From Avena insularis (Eukaryota > Streptophyta > Magnoliopsida > Poales > Poaceae): DNA of 64,000 nucleotides. The position numbers were made by a program, and so were the translations under genes. Positions 45,764 to 57,084 of this stretch are shown piece by piece (position 1 is the stretch's first letter; the number at the start of each line of letters is the position of its first letter). Location: the NCBI GenBank assembly GCA_023614405.1, contig CM042686.1, positions 466,830,740 to 466,894,739 of the forward strand, given 5' to 3'. The notes beneath the pieces were generated by a model. That model saw nothing but the letters and a program-made list of their open reading frames with translations, did no database searches and was not told the origin of the DNA.

Positions 45764-47075
45764 AGAATGGCAACATCAAGAAGAAAGGTATATTCGATAT
45801 ACATGTTATTGATGTGTATCTTACTAATGTCGTAGTAGTGCTGGGTATTTGATACTGGTTCAGTTGCTCATATTTGTAACTCGAAACAGGAGCTGCGGAA
45901 TAAGCGAAGACTGGCAAGAGACGAGGTGACGATGTGCGTTGGAAATGGCTCCAAGGTTGATGTGATCGCCGTCGGCACGCTCCCTCTGCATCTACCTTCG
46001 GGATTAGTTTTAAATTTGAATAATTGTTATTTGGTGCCTGCGTTAAGCATGAACATTATATCTGGATCTTGTTTATTGCGAGACGGTTACTCTTTTAAGT
46101 CCGAGAATAAAGGTTGTTCAATTTATATGAGTAATATCTTTTATGGTAATGCACCTGAGATGAATGGTTTATTCTTACTAAATCTCGATAGTAGTGATAC
46201 ACATGTTCACAACATAGATGCTAAACGAACAAAATTGAATGATAATTCTACATACATGTGGCACTATCGTCTTGGTCACATTGGAGTGAAGCGTATGAAG
46301 AAACTCCATTCTGATGGACTTCTTGAATCACTTGATTTTGAATCACTTGAAAGATGCGAAGCATGTCTAATGGGAAAAATGACTAAGACTCCATTCTCTA
46401 GAATAATGGAGCGAGCTCTGAACTTATTGGAAATAATACATACCGATGTGTGCGGTCCAATGAGTGTAGCATCGCGTGGTGGATATCGTTATGTTCTCAC
46501 TTTCACGGATGACTTAAGTAGATATGGGTATGTCTACTTTATGAAACATAAGTCCGAAACTTTCGAGAAGTTTAAAGAATTTCAAAGTGAATCATCGTAA
46601 CAAGAAGATTAAGTTTCTGCGTTCTGACCGCGGAGGTGAATATCTAAGTTATGAGTTTGGCATGCATTTAAAGAAATGTGGAATACTTTCACAGTTGACA
46701 CCGCCGGGAACACCACAGCGTAATGGTGTGTCCGAACGTCGTAATCGAACTCTCTTAGATATGGTTCGGTCTATGATGTCTCTTACAGATTTACCGCTAT
46801 CGTTTTGGGGCTATGCATTAGAGACAGCCGCATTCACTTTAAATAGGGCACCATCTAAATCCGTTGAAACGACATCATACGAATTGTGGTTTGGAAAGAA
46901 ACCTAAGTTGTCGTTCCTTAAAGTTTGGGGTTGCGAAGCATATATAAAGAAGTTACAACCTGATAAGCTTGAACCCAAAGCGGAGAAATGCGTCTTCATA
47001 GGATACCCTAAAGAAACAATTGGGTATACCTTCTATCATAGATCCGAAGGCAAAGTTTTCGTTTCCAAGAATTGA
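45764..47075 (+). pseudogene. Protease and integrase of element E
   Basis: A degraded link (LADLKNGNIKKKGIFDIHV-like, about 45757-45820) leads to the protease active site VFDTGSVAHICNSKQEL at about 45848. The frame from 45926 carries the rest of protease, then the GAG-pre-integrase zinc domain WHYRLGHIGVKRMKKLHSDG...CEACLMGK (H-H-C-C). The integrase core has IIHTDVCGPMSVASRGGYRY (Asp). A frameshift near 46590 moves the reading to 46587-47075, with FLRSDRGGEYLSYEFGMHLK (Asp) and PQRNGVSERRNRTLLDMVRS (Glu). The TGA at 47073-47075 separates integrase from RT, which continues in the same frame. Confidence 0.92.
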
Positions 47076-48920
47076 TCCTTTCTTGAGAAGGAGTTTCTCT
47101 CGAAGGAAGTGACTGGAAGGAAAGTAGAACTCGACGAGGTTATTGAACCTTCTCTCGGAGTTGAGAGTAGCGCAGCACCGGAAGATGTTTTTGTGCCGCC
47201 TGCACCAATTGGAGAGGAAGCGAATGATGGTGATCATGAAACTTCGAACGAAGTTGCTGCTGAACCTCGCAGGTCAACAAGGGTTCGTACCACTCCTGAT
47301 TGGTATGACCCTACCTTGAACGTCATGTTGGTGGACAACACTGATGACGCTGTGACGTATGAAGAAGCTATAGTGAGCCCAGATTCCGACAAATGGCTAG
47401 AAGCCATGAAATCCGAGATGGGATCCATGTACGAAAACCAAGTATGGACTTTGGTGGACTTACCGGATGGCCGTAAGGCTGTCGAGAACAAATGGATTTT
47501 CAAGAGAAAAACAGATGCTGATGGTAATGTTACCGTCTATAAAGCTCTACTTGTCGTGAAAGGGTTCCGACAAATTCAAGGAGTTGACTACGATGAGACA
47601 TTCTCACCAGTAGTGAAGCTAAAGTCTGTGAGGATTTTGTTAGCAATTGCTGCATATTTCAATTATGAGATTTGGCAGATGGGTGTCAAAACGGCGTTCC
47701 TTAATGGAGACATTGAGGAAGAGTTGTGTATGGTACAACCCAAGGGTTTTGTCGATCCTAAAGATGCTGACAAGGTATGCAAACTTCAGCGCTCCATTTA
47801 TGGACTGAAGCAAGCATCCCGGAGTTGGAATCAATGTTTTGATAAAGTAATCAAAAACTTTGGATTTATACAAACTTATGGAGAAGCTTGTATTTACAAG
47901 AAAGTGAGTGGGAGCTCTATAGCATTCCTAGTACTATATGTAGATGACATATTGTTGATTGGGAATGATATAGAACTTCTTAATAGTGTCAAAGCCTATT
48001 TGAATAATATTTTTTCAATGAAGGATCTTGGCGAAGCGGCATATATTCTAGGCATCAAGATTTATAGAGATAAATCAAGACGCCTAATAGCGCTTTCACA
48101 AAGTACATACTTGGACAAAGTTCTAAAGAAGTTTAGAATGGAAGATAGCAAGAAAGGGTTCGTGCCCATGTTGTCAGGTAAGACCTTGAGTAAGACTCAA
48201 AGTCCAGCTACGGAAGAAGATAAAGAGAAAATGAATAATATTCCCTATGCCTCGGCCATAGGTTCTATCATGTATGCCATGCTGTGTACAAGACCGGATA
48301 TAGCACATGCTGTTAGTTTGACTAGCAGATATCAAAGTGATCCTGGAATGGAGCACTGGACAGCGGTCAAGAATATCCTAAAGTACCTAAATAGGACTAA
48401 GGATATGGTTCTTTCTTATCGAGGTGATGAACAACTTGTTGTAAACAGTTACACTGATGCTAGTTGGAACATCGATCCAGATGACTCGAAGTCACAGTCT
48501 GGATACGTATTTATTTTGAATGGTGCTGGAGTGAGCTGGAGGAGTGCCAAGCAAAGCGTTGTGGCGAAATCTTCAACTGAATCGGAATACATAGCTGCTT
48601 CGGAGGCTGCACAAGAAGCCATATGGATGAAGGAGTTCATTACTGAACTTGGAGTGGTTCCTAGTGCGTTGGACCCGATGGCCATTTACTGTGACAACAC
48701 AGGTGCCATAGCTAATGCACAGGAGCCAAGGTCACATAGCAAGCTGAAGCACATCAAGCTACGTTTCCATGCTATTCGCGAGTATGTCCAAGATGGTGAC
48801 ATAAAGATTTGCAAAGTACACACTGATCTGAATGTGGCAGATCCGTTGACTAAACCTCTCCCTAGATCAAAGCATGACCAACACCAGAACGCTATGGGTG
48901 TTAGGTATATTACCATGTAA
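47076..48920 (+). pseudogene. Reverse transcriptase-RNase H of element E
   Basis: Open for 603 codons from 47109 to TAA 48918-48920. RT landmarks are EAMKSEMGSMYENQVWTLVD, VENKWIFKRKTDADGNV, FSPVVKLKSVRILLAIAAYF, then MGVKTAFLNGDIEEELCMVQ, SIYGLKQASRSWNQCFDKV and the catalytic LVLYVDDILLIGND. SIMYAMLCTRPDIAHAVSL follows. RNase H shows YTDASWNID (Asp), AKSSTESEYIAASEAAQEAI (Glu) and YCDNTGAIANAQ (Asp), and ends HTDLNVADPLTKPLPRSKH. Length and motifs are those of an intact Copia RT-RNase H; only the upstream lesions make the polyprotein defective. The purine tract AAGTGGGAGAC at 48943-48953 follows, just before the LTR. Confidence 0.94.
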
Positions 48921-48953
48921 TCTAGATTATTGACTCTAGTGCAAGTGGGAGAC

Positions 48954-50622
48954 TGTTGGAGATATGCCCAAGAGGCAATAATAAAAGTGGTTATTATTAT
49001 ATCTTTGTGTTTATGATGAATGTTTACATCCCATGCTATAATTGTATTATTAGGAAACACTGATACTTGTGTGTTTTGTAAACATAAAAGAGTCCCTAGT
49101 AAGCCTCTTGTTGAACTAGCTTGTTGATTAATAGATGATCATGGTTTCCTGATCATGGACATTGGATGTCATTAATAACAAGGTCATATCATTAGGAGAA
49201 TGATGTGATGGACACACACCCATAGTAAGTGTAGCATAAGATCAAGTCATTTAGTTCGTATTGCTACAAGCTTTCAAATGCATAGTAACCTAATCCTTCG
49301 ACTATGAGGTTATGTTAATCACCATCACCGGATGGGTGCTTTGATGACATCAAACACCGCTTCATAATTGGGTGGTTATAAAGGTGTCATTGGGTATTCT
49401 GAAAGTATGTGCTGAAGCGCATGGACCAAGATTGGGATTTATCCATCCAAATGACGGATAGATATGCTCTGGGCCCTCTCGGTGGAATGTCATCTAGTTA
49501 GCTTGCAAGCATGTGACTAGGTCACAACGGATGACATAACATGGAATGAGTAAAGAGTACTTATCAGTAACGAGGTATAACTAGGTATGGAGATACTGAC
49601 GATCAAACCTCGGATAAGTAGAATATCGTGTGACAAAGGGAATTGGTTTCGTATATTAATGGTTCTATCGATCACGAAGTCATCGTTGAGTATGTGGGAG
49701 CCGTTATGGATCTCCATATCCCGCTGATGGTTATTGATCGGAGAGGTGTCTCCATCATGTCTGCATATTCATGAACCGTAGGGTGACACACTTAAGGTTC
49801 GATGCTATTTAGGTAGATATGGAATGTGCGTTGGAGACCGAATGTTGTTCGGAGTCTCGGATTGGATCTGAGACATCACGAGGAGATCCAGAATTGTCCA
49901 GAGAATAAGATTCATATAATGGAGATCATTTTCTAGGTTCAGAATTGTCCCGGAGTGTTTATATGGGGGTTCTAGAAGGTTTTAGAATGTTCCGGAAGGT
50001 TCCAGAAATTTCTATGGAGTTTACTTGAAAACCAAGAAAGAAAAAGGGGAAACTTGGGGGGGAGGAAACTCCCCCCAAGCCCCCCTTGTGCGCCGGCCCT
50101 AGGAGGTGGGCCTAGGGGTGGGAACCCTAGGTCGCACCCCTCCCTCTATATATAGAGGGGTGGAGATGCCACCCCCCTAGCCCTTCCACTCTTTCCCTAG
50201 CCGCCTCTCTCCTCCTCCTTCCTTCTGCTCAGGCTTAGGTGAAGCCCTGCAGAATTCTCTACTCCACCACCACCACCACACCGTTGTGCTACTGGGATTT
50301 CGTGGAGAGATCTACTACCTCCGCTGCTTGCTGGAACAGGGAGAGGAAGGTCTGCATCGACTCCGCGCGTGTGACCGATCATGTGAGCGCTGCGGAACGC
50401 TGCCGGAAGGATCGTCTACTCGATCTTGAGATCAGCAAGTGATCGTCTACATCAACCACGAGATCCGATCTTGCAAAGGCTTTCGGATCTACAAGGGTTA
50501 GTACAGATCTATCTCGTTGCACATGTCTAATAGATTAGATCTTGGCTTTTATCTAGATTAGATCTGGGTTTTGTTCGTTCTTACGGTCGATTTTTTTTGT
50601 TTTCCATGCTACGAACCCATCA
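48954..50622 (+). repeat. 3' LTR of element E
   Basis: 1669 bp, TGTTGGAGATATGCCCA...CCCATCA, preceded by purine tract 48943-48953 and followed by TSD GTGAT (50623-50627). TATA box CTATATATAGAGG at about 50146. Scattered single differences from the 5' copy are visible (for example CCAATAGGC/CCAAGAGGC near the start). Confidence 0.95.
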
Positions 50623-50856
50623 GTGATCAGGTGTGACGCCGGGATGTAGCTGCTGGGTAGGATCTAGATGATCCCGCTGCTAGCGATCATACAGACGGTG
50701 ACGATCTGCTGGTCGATTGGCGAATAGGGTCTCTCCGCAGAACTCAGGCCAGACCGGCCATGCCCCATGGTGGGCGCCACTGTCGTGGGAATGACCACGG
50801 CAGTCGCTACCAGGGGTAGCGATTGATAGGGTTGAGGGCATGAGCGGGCGGCCATC

Positions 50857-51282
50857 TGTGGAGCGAGATGAGGGCTGAAACACATGAGTTTACCCAGGTT
50901 TGGCCCCCCGTAGGGTAAATACCTACTCCTGCTAGATTGTATTATCAGCGAGTGAGCTACAGGGGTGGCGAGCTCGGCGGCTAGGCAATGAGTCGCATGG
51001 AAGGGGTGTATGATGGAACATGAGTACAAAGAAAACCCTAGGGAGGCTTATATAGGGGTACCTCGCTAGAGTTTACAGATATAAAACTGAATCAGTCAAG
51101 GACTCGGAGGATTTGACCTATTCTGACTAGGCTTCAGCTATGCTTCTGGGCCTCCAGCTTCTAGTCGTCAGGCTTCCTTTCAGCCGCATTCCAGTCGTCG
51201 TCCAGTAGGCCCACTCGCAAAGCCCTTGGTCCAGTCGAAACATCCTGCTGGGCATACCCCATTCGGCATATCCCCATCACCA
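50857..51282 (-). repeat. Probable 5' LTR of element A
   Basis: About 426 bp between the end of A's duplicated leader and unrelated sequence. On the minus strand it would start TGGTGATGGGGATATGCCG (51282) and end CGCTCCACA (50857). A minus-strand TATA-like CCCTATATAAGCC lies at about 51053-51041, the right orientation for A. The partner LTR is outside the window, so the edges rest on TG...CA ends and composition only, and no TSD can be checked. Confidence 0.5.
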
Positions 51283-52013
51283 TAAGGCCCATGTGCATGG
51301 GGCTTAGGGATAAGGCAAAATCCTATGAAATTAGGGATGAACTTGGGGGGGAAGTCTCCCCTTTTTTGGCCGACCCTAGGGCTTGGAGGAGGGGCCAAGG
51401 TAGCCTCCCACTCCTATATAAGAGGGAGGGGAGGGCTAAGGAGCATCACAGGAACCCTATCTGTTGGCTCCCTCCTCTCTCTCCCTTACACTCCTCCTCT
51501 CTACAGAATTTAGCAAAGCTCTGCTGGATTTCCACCATACTTCCACTAGCAGGCCGTCATGCTGACGGGATGGATCTCATGCACCCCCTTCACTTTTGGA
51601 TCTATAAGTAGGAGACCCCGTCTAGTTGTACGTGTGAGAAACTCAGAGGTACCTCTCGTGCGGTGCTACACCAGATTGATTCGACAAAAGTACGACTCCA
51701 TTATCCCATAATATCTCGAATGTTAACGCACGTGTTCTACAAGGGTATGAATATATAATCCACTTTGTCATTGTCGCTTCTGTTGAATCCAGGGGTGCAC
51801 AGTCCAACAAGTGAAGAGTCGGATGCCTTCTAGGAGAGAGGAACCAGAGCGTCCTCTCCGGGATCCCGAGGAACCCCATGGCGGGGAGCACCCCGGGTAC
51901 CAAACATGGGAGCGGAAGATCTAAAGCTTACTCCGAGAACGGGACAGCTGGATGGAGGTGCCTAACCTAGGATCCAAGGTAATCATGCTTGCACTATGGT
52001 ACACACTGGGGGA
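51283..52013 (+). repeat. Remnant resembling a Copia (BARE-type) LTR, plus unidentified DNA
   Basis: 51330-51600 resembles the 3' half of element E's LTR in plan and words. GGGATGAACTTGGGGGGGAA compares with GGAAACTTGGGGGGGAAGG, then come CCGACCCTAGG, a TATA box CCTATATAAGAGGG (about 51412), CCTCCTCTCT runs, and GGCCGTCATGCTGACGGGAT against GCCGTCGTGCTGCTGGGATT. It is too diverged for the same family. 51600-52013 is not recognised. No coding motif is seen. Confidence 0.4.
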
Positions 52014-53297
52014 TGATACCTTCAATCCAGATTCACGGATGTAGTATAATAGCTTTTTCCCTAGTAGACCTAGGTTTAATCGAACCTTGGAAAGTAATTC
52101 TAATAGGAAATAAAAAGGACATGTCTACAAGACTTTGTTTCTTTGTTTTACCTTCGTTTACCGTACCAATCTAGTTTACTTTTATAATGGATATGGATAG
52201 GCCAGGGTTGAAGATCCACCTGCAGTTGCACAACATATGGGATAAAAGATAATAATAAGCACGGTCATGTGTAAAGTTTTAATACGGATAATCCCTTGTG
52301 GGCAACACATCCTAATATACTAGAGCCCCCATGATTCAGTGGCATAGCAATAGTCTTTTAATCCAACCGAGTGCATCATGAAGCAATGGGCTACAAATGA
52401 TTATTAAGTTTAAAATACAGATCAAAGCATTAAGTGGTGATGTTATTGTGATCCCGAATGGGTCACTAAGCAAAGACCATACTACCCTTTCTATCATTGG
52501 GGTTCCTATGAGATCGCCTCTATCCAATTATCTCACCTCAAGCCTTTATCAATCTATGGGGTCTTGGGTACCTACAAGTCCAAAGATCAAGATAAGAGAC
52601 AAAGAAACAAAAGATACAAATCTCTATTTCAAACAATACACAATGCTCCCATAGATTAGATGCACATAATCGCTATGAGATTTCTCCCCAACCCACAGCC
52701 CATGAGGACTACTCACTCATAACAATAAGATCAAGGATAAAAAACATTGTGCAAAATACTTAGATTGAAATCAAATATTCTTACAATGGTCGTTGAATCA
52801 CAAGGAGATCTCAAATACAAAGTAATGGTTATGGCTAATGGAGGGGATGGAAGATGGAAGGGATGAACAATGGTGTGGATCTCCTTAGGGTGTGTTGTGA
52901 TGCAATCTGAGAATGGCGGCCTCCTGCGTGGCAGCTGAGACCTCAAAATATATAGGCGTCTTCATGAAAGTTATAGGGTTTTACGAGACGGAGCCATCAC
53001 CACATGGTACGGGCGGATGGTACGGCGGGCCCTACCCGTACTAGTGGTCGTTACGGCTGCAGACGCCTAGAATTAACTCCACAATTACTTGGTCGTGTAG
53101 ACTTTCTCAAAAACCTTCATTATGACTCCAGATTTTGCATTAAAAAGCGTGATTTCCTGCACAACACAATTCAAAGCAATGGTTTTCATATCTTTGCAAT
53201 TATTAGTCATTAGTGGCAAGGATTGAGAGTTTCTTGTCAATTGCTTGACTAAAAACAATTTAAATGCGACGGAAGATGGCTATTTTTGGAGCCATCA
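52014..53297 (-). repeat. 3' LTR of element F
   Basis: 1284 bp; on the minus strand it starts TGATGGCTCCAAAAATAGCC and ends GATTGAAGGTATCA. The purine tract GGGCTTTGGGGAGGT precedes it on that strand (about 53312-53298). Minus-strand TATA-like CCTATATATTTTG lies at about 52952-52940. Identified because both ends match the solo LTR at 57346-58612 in opposite orientation (start TGATGGCTGTAAAATATAGC, end GGATCGAAGGTATCA). The shared inner word is CCTAGGTCTACTAGGGAAAA. Confidence 0.82.
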
Positions 53298-54985
53298 ACC
53301 TCCCCAAAGCCCAAACCTTGATCGCCCTCAAGTAAGAAGAAACAAAAGAACTATAAGGAATTCAGCTTTTAATCTTGAAACAACGAGAATAAGAATTCAC
53401 TTACGGTTGGTAGTCATATGTGTTCAGCACTGCATCCATTTGAAAGGCGTATCAAAGTTAGAGAGATGACAAGAATCTATACAAGCTTCGGTAAGTCAAG
53501 ACAATCAAAGTAAAGTTTAATATAAGTATAAATAACTAGAAGTGTAACAATCAATCCAATTCTTCTAGTTAACTCTCAGCTTGCCAAGGAACACTAGGAT
53601 GTTTTAATAGCATAATTGAGTAAGAGAGTTCATGTCCTAAGTAGCATAATAGCGAAGTTTCTTATGGATACCCACATCAGTAAATCAAGGCTATCAAAAC
53701 ACTTCTAATCTAATCATTGTCTTTCAAGAAAATTCATAAAGCAGTAACGAGACCATGCCAAGGACTTGTTATGTGGATCTTCATATATATCTTTTTCTCT
53801 TTTTTCTTCCTCTTTCAAGGATCATTGGCTGTTTATTTTACAAGTGCTTACACAACCTTTGAGAGTATCAATACTTTTTCCCATATATTGACACGTATGC
53901 CACTCATGTGATCAACTCATAGCCAAAATCTAGGGTTATACCATAGATTGTTCAAAAGCTAGCGGAGTTGTTGGCATCCCAAAGGTGTGCATGAGAAACA
54001 TAGAACTTGTTCTCTCTTTTTTATACTAGCACCATGGTTTGATACACAAGGTTAGCTTTGGCATGCATCACAATTACCACTAGACTTCATTTCAATCAAA
54101 CAACTCCTTTCAAGAGTGCCGCCAAGTCTATCAAAACATCTATGGGGTTATGTATCTTCAAGGGTATACTCTCAAGACAATCATTCATCAAACAAGTCAT
54201 AAATTTCAGATGTTTTCTTGTTGTACTTGTTTGGCAATATTATTTCCAAAGCAAAACACAGTTATCTAAAAGAACTAGAGAAAAATCTTCCACAACTAAT
54301 TATTATACCAATAAAAAGGTTTACTCTGATTATTTTGAATTACTCCGACTACCATGGCATCGTAGCAAATCAACCAACTAAAATAAACAACTCAAACTTC
54401 AAAAGTGGGAGACATAGGACATACCTCGCATGAGTGACTTCATAATTCTCTTCCTTGTAGAGATGTGTTCCTTCAAAACTCAAGCACGATTATTCCCATA
54501 ATAATATTAAGGCAAAGTGCAAATCCATGTTCATGAAAAAGGGAAAAATGGAAAATTATTTTTGTATTTTTGAGGATAGGGATTAAAGAATAGAAAAGAA
54601 CTTGCGACCAAGCAAGGAACTAAGAAAATAAAAACAAAAGAAAAATAAAAGCAAACTAAAAACAAAAGCAAAGGAAAAAAGTAAAGTGTTGGAACAAACC
54701 AACACGAGTGTTTCAAAGCTCTCAAGGAGTAGGAGTACAACCTCATTATAACACAAGTAAAATTATTGGGGGAACACATCCCCAAGCTCTGGCTTTTGCA
54801 ATCCCTTTTGTTGCTCATTATGGTGGTGGTGGATAATCTCACATGCTCCATTCGCTGCTCCAATCATGGAACTAGGTGGCGAGGTTGGCAGCAGCATCTG
54901 GAATGTTGATGGAGAGGTTGTTTATGTTTTGGATATTTCCTTTGAACGCATAGATATCTTCATAGGTGGTTTAGTGGTTTGGTGG
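53298..54985 (-). other. 3' non-coding region of element F
   Basis: AT-rich, no coding motif on either strand. On the minus strand an AGAGCTTGGGGATGTGTTCC tract follows ORF1 (about 54796-54777), the counterpart of C's post-ORF1 AAGCTTGGGGGGAGG. A pyrimidine-rich run (plus-strand A-rich, about 54590-54690) corresponds to C's T-rich run at 21310-21560. Confidence 0.65.
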
Positions 54986-56047
54986 CTACACATCTTGTTC
55001 AGGTCCCTCTTGTTCTACTTCTTCATCTTCTCCTCCTCCTCCCATGTGTATTTCTTGATAGGGTAGACCTGCCTCAACATGTGCGTCAAAATGCAAATGT
55101 CCATCCTCGATAGAGAATAGACCATTAGGCAAAAGAGCTGGGATCAAGTGATCCGCTCCAGATATATCAAGGAAGTATCTACCATTAGTTCTAGAAATCA
55201 TACCACATGATCTTAGAGTAGAAAAACCAAGACAATGACTTTCTTTTAATGGTTGGACGTTACCTAGGTTGACGTGAAGTGCGTGTGCAAGAACAGTTAC
55301 AACTCCTCCTCCGCATATGGGTCCTCGAAATTGCAGAGCTTGATGCTTAAGGTGAAACACAAGAAGGGTTCCCAAATTTGGCGTTAAGTTACAATTAATA
55401 ATAGTAGCTTTTGTGAGGACCATCATGTCCTCCTTATTGACTCTAGTAAACTCACCACGTGCCTGCAAGGTGTTAGCAATAACATAAAGCAAATAGCGAA
55501 TAGCAGGATGATCAATTTGGTTCCCTTTGGATGTGTTTCCACGAATTCTCATCAAATTAAAGTACTCCCAAGGTGCAAGATTTAAAATAAAGGTGGTGGA
55601 GCGTATGTCGGTATTGTTGTTAGCAAACCCAAAACATTGAGCCCATTGGTCGAGCGCCAAGGAGTACTCACAGTTCATAAGATGGAAGTTAATATGATCA
55701 ACTCCACGCAATTTCTCCTCGGAACAATAGTGAGAGAACGATGTATGCGTCAAAGTGCTGAGGAAATCAAGCGTTAAGCGGAGATACGTGGCGACATCCT
55801 GGAAGACAAAGTCATACAAACCTACATTGTTGCAAAGTAAATCAAAATAAGCACAAATTCCAAGTTGGTTCAGGATATAGGAACACGCCCACTTGGTGGA
55901 ATTGATTTCTCGGAGCTTGAGATGGTCGAAACGGTTTAGCTGAAACTCCTCGGTGAACTTGACACCAAGTGACTCGGGGGTAAACATATGAACGGGTGGT
56001 ATGGAAGGTTCCGCAGCCATCACACGTGTATGGCTCCTCATTTTCAT
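54986..56047 (-). CDS. Athila ORF1-type gene of element F, uninterrupted
   Basis: 353 codons without a stop, from ATG 56047 (or the internal Met at 56020) to 54986. This is the only long open gene among the Athila-like elements here. N-terminal part: FTPESLGVKFTEEFQLNRFD, LKLREINSTKWACSYILNQL. Middle: YLLYVIANTLQARGEFTRVN and LTPNLGTLLVFHLKHQALQF, then GPICGGGVVTVLAHALHVNL. The NLG...GPICGG block matches element C's ORF (20116-21228). The C-terminus is acidic (EEVEQEGPEQDV). Known family: Athila ORF1 (Pfam PF03078-like), role not established. No signal peptide or clear membrane segment. Being open does not show it is expressed. Confidence 0.72.
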   Translation of the reverse strand: MKMRSHTRVMAAEPSIPPVHMFTPESLGVKFTEEFQLNRFDHLKLREINSTKWACSYILNQLGICAYFDLLCNNVGLYDFVFQDVATYLRLTLDFLSTLTHTSFSHYCSEEKLRGVDHINFHLMNCEYSLALDQWAQCFGFANNNTDIRSTTFILNLAPWEYFNLMRIRGNTSKGNQIDHPAIRYLLYVIANTLQARGEFTRVNKEDMMVLTKATIINCNLTPNLGTLLVFHLKHQALQFRGPICGGGVVTVLAHALHVNLGNVQPLKESHCLGFSTLRSCGMISRTNGRYFLDISGADHLIPALLPNGLFSIEDGHLHFDAHVEAGLPYQEIHMGGGGEDEEVEQEGPEQDV

Positions 56048-57084
56048 CTAAAACAAAATAAAAAAAATTGCTAATTAAAAATTTAGTACAATAGAAACAT
56101 AGCATAAACGATCCTCTACACTTGTTACAAAAGAAACTCCTCTAAAAACAATACTAAGCATACTCAATATCAAGATTAGCTCAAGAATAAGACCTAAGTC
56201 TAGATTGATAATGGTAAAAGATTGAGCAGAGTTTTGTTACAAATAAGTTGGAGATTGGAGGAGAATCATACCTTAGATCGATTGGGTGTGAGGAATCGAA
56301 GAAAGATTGAGTAAATTTGAAGATTCAATGGAGGTGGTTTGGAGTTTGGAGGAAGAATAAAGAGAAAAGTTTGTGTTTGGAGATTTTAGGTTACCTCTTC
56401 CTGGCTGTTATGGTGGCTCACGTGCATTAGTGCAGATGGTGATCTGACCGGAGCCCGCTTGCATCGGTAACATATCTTGGGGGTGACAAATCCCTTTCGG
56501 CGATGCACTCGGTACGGGCGCGTGGTACATTCGCGCGCTCCCTACTACTGGTTATTATTTGTTCAGTACTTTTTCTTGAAATCTGATGTTTTGCTCGAGG
56601 GTATGGTACGGGCATGTAGTACGGTCGTGTCCGACCATTACAGTGGTCATTATGAGTGTTGTTTCCTACAAAAAAATCAAAGTTTTTATTTTCCAATGCC
56701 TCAATGCGGTACGGGCGCACGGTACAGGCCCTTCCGGCCGTACCATTGGTCGTTATTCGTGCAATAAGCTGAAAACTCAAAGAATTTGGTTAGTAGCTTC
56801 ACGTGTATTTACACATCTTATCAAAGGACAAAATAATAGCGAATAGACTTCATAAAAATCAGCAACACTTCTTAGGCCATGTGTTAGCAAAATAAAAGAT
56901 CGAGGATTACCTTATTTCTTCTCCTCTCTCCAAAGATCTTCTTCAACACTCATTATTAAAAACAAAAACGAAACAAAAACAAAAACAAACAAAACTAACA
57001 CTAGAGTAAAAACTTTTATTTCACATGGGTTGCCTCCCATGGAGCGCTTCTATTTAAGGTTAATTAGATTGATCCAGATGATAA
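56048..57084 (-). other. Element F spacer between protease and ORF1, with GGTACGGGC repeats
   Basis: Where pol would lie in an autonomous element I find no RT or integrase motif. Three related GC-rich segments about 95-105 bases apart begin near 56511, 56605 and 56708: GGTACGGGCGCGTGGTAC, GGTACGGGCATGTAGTACGG, GGTACGGGCGCACGGTAC. Each is followed about 30-40 bases later by (A/T)(C/G)(T/C)GGT(C/T)(A/G)TTAT. A fourth relative lies in the LTR at about 53006. An A/C-only run (AAAACAAAAACGAAACAAAA, about 56960) is also present. Confidence 0.65.

Larger units (their letters stand above)
42143..50622 (+). mobile_element. Element E: BARE/WIS/Angela-like Copia LTR retrotransposon inserted in A
   Basis: 8.5-kb element with LTRs 42143-43815 and 48954-50622, both TGTTGGAGATATGCCCA...CCCATCA. 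GTGAT at 42138-42142 and 50623-50627 is the target-site duplication in element A. The PBS matches initiator tRNA-Met. Domain order protease-integrase-RT-RNase H places it in Copia; LTR start, length and PBS fit the BARE1/WIS/Angela group of Triticeae. Polyprotein lesions are few: a TGA at 45110, disruption of the zinc knuckle near 45680-45765, a frameshift near 46590 and a TGA at 47073. LTRs are more alike than those of B, so E is probably a younger insertion. Confidence 0.95.
1..51282 (-). mobile_element. Element A: Tat-like Gypsy LTR retrotransposon, interrupted by B and E
   Basis: Minus-strand Gypsy element that hosts the left and central nest. From right to left it holds an LTR (about 50857-51282), a duplicated leader/gag region (40336-42142 plus 50628-50856), gag (8117-6900), protease, RT, RNase H, integrase (down to about 2700) and, on the plus strand, an antisense gene (1-1859). 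Its downstream LTR lies left of base 1. Element B interrupts gag at 8118-40330 and element E interrupts the leader at 42143-50622; each is flanked by a 5-bp duplication of A sequence. Domain order PR-RT-RH-INT marks Gypsy; the antisense gene between integrase and LTR is known for Tat-lineage elements such as Grande and RIRE2. Every domain carries stops or frameshifts, so A is an old dead copy and the oldest layer here. Confidence 0.85.
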
